A stretch of DNA of 64,000 nucleotides, taken from the NCBI GenBank assembly GCA_026027325.1, contig JAMSLZ010000008.1:62001-126000 (forward strand), given 5' to 3'. Numbering within the stretch: the first letter of the stretch is position 1; each line of letters opens with the position of its first letter. A program made the position numbers and the translations under genes. This DNA is from Actinomucor elegans. Taxonomy: Eukaryota > Mucoromycota > Mucoromycetes > Mucorales > Mucoraceae. Under the pieces are notes generated by a model that was not told the origin of the DNA, searched no databases, and saw only the letters and a list, made by a program, of their open reading frames with translations. Positions 61,027 to 64,000 of the stretch are shown here, one piece after another.

Positions 61027-64000
61027 TTAATCGCCATAGTATGATCCGCTCATAGCACTTGACGTACGCTCTTGTTGCTCCCACTTGAGCCTTAGTTCAT
61101 CCATGCTGCTACTGCTATGGCGGTGTGATACCTTGGCCTGAGATGCCCGTGTAGGTGTATGTGCTAATCGAGCAAAGACATTACCTCCACTAGGCGTACC
61201 TGCTCGGTCCAAAGTCGATGCACTTACGATAGGCAATCGTTTATGCAGTTGCTGGGTAGATGTCTTTTGAACCGACATACTAACTGTTGGCATCTCATAA
61301 TCGTATTCAGTGACATGATTCACGATAGTGCTATTATGAATCATTGGTGAAGCGTTGGTGCCCTTTAAAGATAATTCTCGTAATGATGCACGTCTTCTGG
61401 CTTGCTGCTGCAACAAATGCTGAGGCTGTACAGGCGGCTGTTGAACCGAGAAAGATCGTTTGCGCAAAGAGCTTTGTGAAGAAGAAATAGTGGATGGGCC
61501 TGTATTGCTGTTATTGTTCCAAGAGTTTTGTGAAGATGAGTAATCAGACTGCAAAGAAGCACGGCGCAAATGGCCACTGTGAATAGATGAGGTCGATGAT
61601 TCGCGGTCATTTGCATATCGAACAAATTCAGCAGGATTCACCATGGTCATGGGAATAGGCGATTCAGAGCCGCCTACCCGTTGCTGCCATGAAAGACGCT
61701 TTTGGATCATGTTATAGAATCGGTCTGGTGAGGGTGTTAGATCGCGAGTAGGATAGTTGCTGTTATTGACGCGCATCACACCGCCCTTGTCTGTCAAAGC
61801 GGCAGGCGGTCGTACGCCAGTACTCGTAGGAGGACGAGTAGGTGAAAGCATCAAATTATTGGTAGCAGTTGAGGAAGTGTAAGCAGGTAAAGTCAGAGGA
61901 GATGGAGGAGGTATCAACCCTTCGGATTGGGCTGAATGGGCAGATTGAGTACTGCTTCGTCTTTCATAGCTAGAGGAAGAAACAGAGGCCCCATCTGGGG
62001 ATTCATTCAACATATAGTCTGGTTCAGGCGTGCCAATCATGCCTCTTAAGCCATCCTCGTAGATCTTGTCAAAGATGGTATTACCACTGTTCATAATATA
62101 ATCTTCTATCTTGTTATCAATGCTATCACCCGTCTTCTTGACACCGCTATTTTTTTCTTCGAGCTTGCGGATCCTACGCTCGTTCTCTACAGTGGTTGCA
62201 ATGGCTGCTCGCTTCATTACAATCAGAGTTCTACGCAAGTCCTGCACAGTCTTTTCAAGATTTTGCATCGTCATTTGACGGTTGCATTCACTCATACGTG
62301 CGTTGGAGATATCATCCACGAGAGCTTCTGTAATACTACGGCATTCGTCGGCCTCTAACGTCTTGAGTAACTTGATAGTGATATCATAAACAAGCTCAGG
62401 AGCAGCATTGGAGGGGACACTGAATTGCTCTTCAAAGGCATCCATATCGGTCCATTCATCACTTGGAGCAGGGTCGCTTACAATCTCATCAGCGAACGTC
62501 ACCTTTCTCTTTTCTTGAGGTTGCTGCTTATCTGGAGACTGCGCTGTCACTTCATCTGCTTCTCCAGCTGCTTCAGATTGCAAGGCTCTAATACGAGCAG
62601 ACAAGTAGGATATTTCAGCCTCAATCAAGTCGATACGCTCGTCAGCAAGGTCAATAGCAAGCATATCCATAGGCTCGCCCGTCATTTCAGATGTTTCCTT
62701 CTCTGCCATAAAGATGCTCTTTCTTTCTTCCAGAAGCTCAATCTTTTCTGACGCAAGTCTTTCTCTTCTGAATAGAATCTGTTCCATTTCAACGATCGCT
62801 TGCTTTCCTTGGATGTATTGATAGAGCATCTTGTCGAGCAATTGCTTCTTACGAGCAACTCGAATATGAACAGGGATTGGGTTCTTTCTCTTACGGGTCT
62901 GTTGATAACCAGGCAAGTTTCGGATACCACCACGACGCACTACAGCAGCAAAGCTACCGCCCATGATGTGCGAGACCTTGCCCAAGAGCTGATCATCAAG
63001 TACACCTCCTTCACGTACGGCTTTCTTGAGCATATCAGTCAACTGCTTAAGCTGACTGTTGTTGATCAGGATCTCCTTATCGCGTCGCTTCAAGGTTAGT
63101 TTTTGAGCCTCATGCTCTCTCTCCAGTCTTGATCTAGCATGACTCACTTCTGTGTGCTGTCTCTGCAGCTTGGAAATCTTGCGTTCTTGCAGGGCCATTT
63201 GCTCGCGAACACGCTCTGTTTCTTGCTTCATACGTTTGATCATACGCTTCTTTTCTACCTTGAGTGTTTCGACATTCACTCGCAAAGATCTCAAAAGAGA
63301 CTCGTGCTGATTGCGAGTGGACTGCAAGTTCATGACAGTACGCGAGTAGTTGCGCTTCAATTCATGGATCTCCATCACCAAGGACTTCATTTTGTTTTCA
63401 TAGACATGACGAGTTTCAATCAACTGTTGCTTTTCTTTCATCTGCATGGCAATATCAGCACGATTAGGGGAAGAAGCAAAGCTGGACTTGGTTCTGGCCA
63501 ACGCCTGATCACGATCTTTTTGCAATTCAGCAAGCTGGGAGTGCAATTCAGAGACCTTGTCATCAAACTTGCGGCGCATAAATGCATACTTGGTTTCAGA
63601 CTTTTCAAGATGAGATACGAGCTCTTCCTTAACGCGGATATCCGACTGAATTTGATGGAGCATACGCACCAACTGAGGGTTCTGCTTTTCAGTGGTCGAA
63701 GCAACGCTACCGGCAGTATGGCTCTTCATGTACGAGTTCAAAGAAGAGGAGGATGCAGAAGAATCATCATCATCAAATGACGAGCGATGCACCTTGGCTG
63801 CTGTAGTAGTAGACTTGTGATCCCAAGAAGGTACAGACAATGCTTCAATTTCCATCATTAGGTCCAAGTCGTTTTGATCGCGCTGGCCATCGTCGATAGG
63901 AGAAGAAGTAGATGTGTAATTGCCTTCATCAGACTCTGACCTTTCGATTTGGCTTGTCTTTTCATACAGTTCCTTTTCAGCCTTTTCAAACGCTTCCAGT
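61027..64000 (-). CDS. Kinesin-4-like motor, C-terminal part (partial)
   Basis: An unbroken minus-strand frame runs from the window edge to the stop at 61027, giving 990 residues with no intron. The motor domain must lie beyond 64000; the ATG at 63867 is internal, since coding continues upstream (EKAEKELYEKTSQIERSE). Long coiled coils dominate the first 60 percent. They include the segment LRVNVETLKVEKKRMIKRMK followed by an alternating Arg/Lys-rich stretch ending LKRRDKEILINN and LTDMLKKA, a pattern seen in KIF21/KIF4 kinesins. A Ser/Thr/Pro-rich disordered tail (about 330 residues, many SP/TP sites) follows. No WD40 repeats, unlike animal KIF21. It is probably a kinesin-4-family motor that controls microtubule length. 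The family call rests on coiled-coil texture only, without the motor in view. Confidence 0.65.
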   Translation of the reverse strand, partial: LEAFEKAEKELYEKTSQIERSESDEGNYTSTSSPIDDGQRDQNDLDLMMEIEALSVPSWDHKSTTTAAKVHRSSFDDDDSSASSSSLNSYMKSHTAGSVASTTEKQNPQLVRMLHQIQSDIRVKEELVSHLEKSETKYAFMRRKFDDKVSELHSQLAELQKDRDQALARTKSSFASSPNRADIAMQMKEKQQLIETRHVYENKMKSLVMEIHELKRNYSRTVMNLQSTRNQHESLLRSLRVNVETLKVEKKRMIKRMKQETERVREQMALQERKISKLQRQHTEVSHARSRLEREHEAQKLTLKRRDKEILINNSQLKQLTDMLKKAVREGGVLDDQLLGKVSHIMGGSFAAVVRRGGIRNLPGYQQTRKRKNPIPVHIRVARKKQLLDKMLYQYIQGKQAIVEMEQILFRRERLASEKIELLEERKSIFMAEKETSEMTGEPMDMLAIDLADERIDLIEAEISYLSARIRALQSEAAGEADEVTAQSPDKQQPQEKRKVTFADEIVSDPAPSDEWTDMDAFEEQFSVPSNAAPELVYDITIKLLKTLEADECRSITEALVDDISNARMSECNRQMTMQNLEKTVQDLRRTLIVMKRAAIATTVENERRIRKLEEKNSGVKKTGDSIDNKIEDYIMNSGNTIFDKIYEDGLRGMIGTPEPDYMLNESPDGASVSSSSYERRSSTQSAHSAQSEGLIPPPSPLTLPAYTSSTATNNLMLSPTRPPTSTGVRPPAALTDKGGVMRVNNSNYPTRDLTPSPDRFYNMIQKRLSWQQRVGGSESPIPMTMVNPAEFVRYANDRESSTSSIHSGHLRRASLQSDYSSSQNSWNNNSNTGPSTISSSQSSLRKRSFSVQQPPVQPQHLLQQQARRRASLRELSLKGTNASPMIHNSTIVNHVTEYDYEMPTVSMSVQKTSTQQLHKRLPIVSASTLDRAGTPSGGNVFARLAHTPTRASQAKVSHRHSSSSMDELRLKWEQQERTSSAMSGSYYGD

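Noticed and set aside
63139..63780. Plus-strand frame of 213 residues
   Set aside because: Lies wholly antisense to the kinesin coiled-coil coding region, whose frame is long, heptad-patterned and continuous. No family character of its own.

Overview
The window looks like nuclear DNA of an early-diverging (mucoralean-type) filamentous fungus. The reasons are compact genes with many short GT-AG introns (about 45-75 nt), AT-rich spacers full of T-runs, the standard code, and fungal gene content: diaphanous-type formin, class V myosin, DUF1752/Reg1-type protein, stand-alone carbamoyl-phosphate synthase large subunit, and vacuolar alkaline phosphatase. The assignment to Mucoromycota is inference from protein character and gene structure, not from a search. 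I rebuilt splice structures by hand. All multi-exon models close in frame with canonical splice sites; the one awkward place is a very short intron in APC4.

Layout. 1-5 kb: a pathogenesis-related/SnoaL-like protein and a transcriptional cyclin (K/T/L type), both minus. 5.1-10.7 kb: class V myosin (+). 12.2-15.6 kb: secreted subtilisin-like protease (+) and a tiny secreted, GPI-like protein (-). 17.0-22.5 kb: formin (-). 24.7-28.3 kb: carbamoyl-phosphate synthase large subunit (+). 30.3-31.8 kb: Reg1-like PP1 regulator (+). 33.6-36.0 kb: Prp43 helicase (+). 37.2 kb: tRNA-Thr(UGU) (-). 38.0-40.0 kb: MFS transporter with two microexons (-). 40.9-42.3 kb: AAR2 (-). 43.2-44.1 kb: PH-domain protein (-). 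45.7-47.9 kb: vacuolar alkaline phosphatase (-). 49.8-50.9 kb: KRR1 (+). 51-55.9 kb: gene-poor stretch with Tc1/mariner and hAT transposase relics. 56.0-57.5 kb: GATA-like plus PHD-finger protein (+). 58.0-60.8 kb: APC4 (+). 61.0-64.0 kb: tail of a kinesin-4-like motor, running off the right edge (-).

The genes are mostly unrelated housekeeping functions. Myosin V, formin and the kinesin share a polarity/cytoskeleton theme: formin makes actin cables, myosin V walks on them, and the kinesin acts on microtubules. Prp43 and AAR2 both act in spliceosome recycling or assembly, and Prp43 and Krr1 both act in ribosome biogenesis. Whether this proximity means anything cannot be told from one window.

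The most interesting unexplained signal is a dispersed intergenic repeat of about 65-75 bp. I found ten copies on both strands, none in a coding region. Two copies share a longer tail, and two same-strand pairs lie about 175 bp apart. It matches no feature I know.
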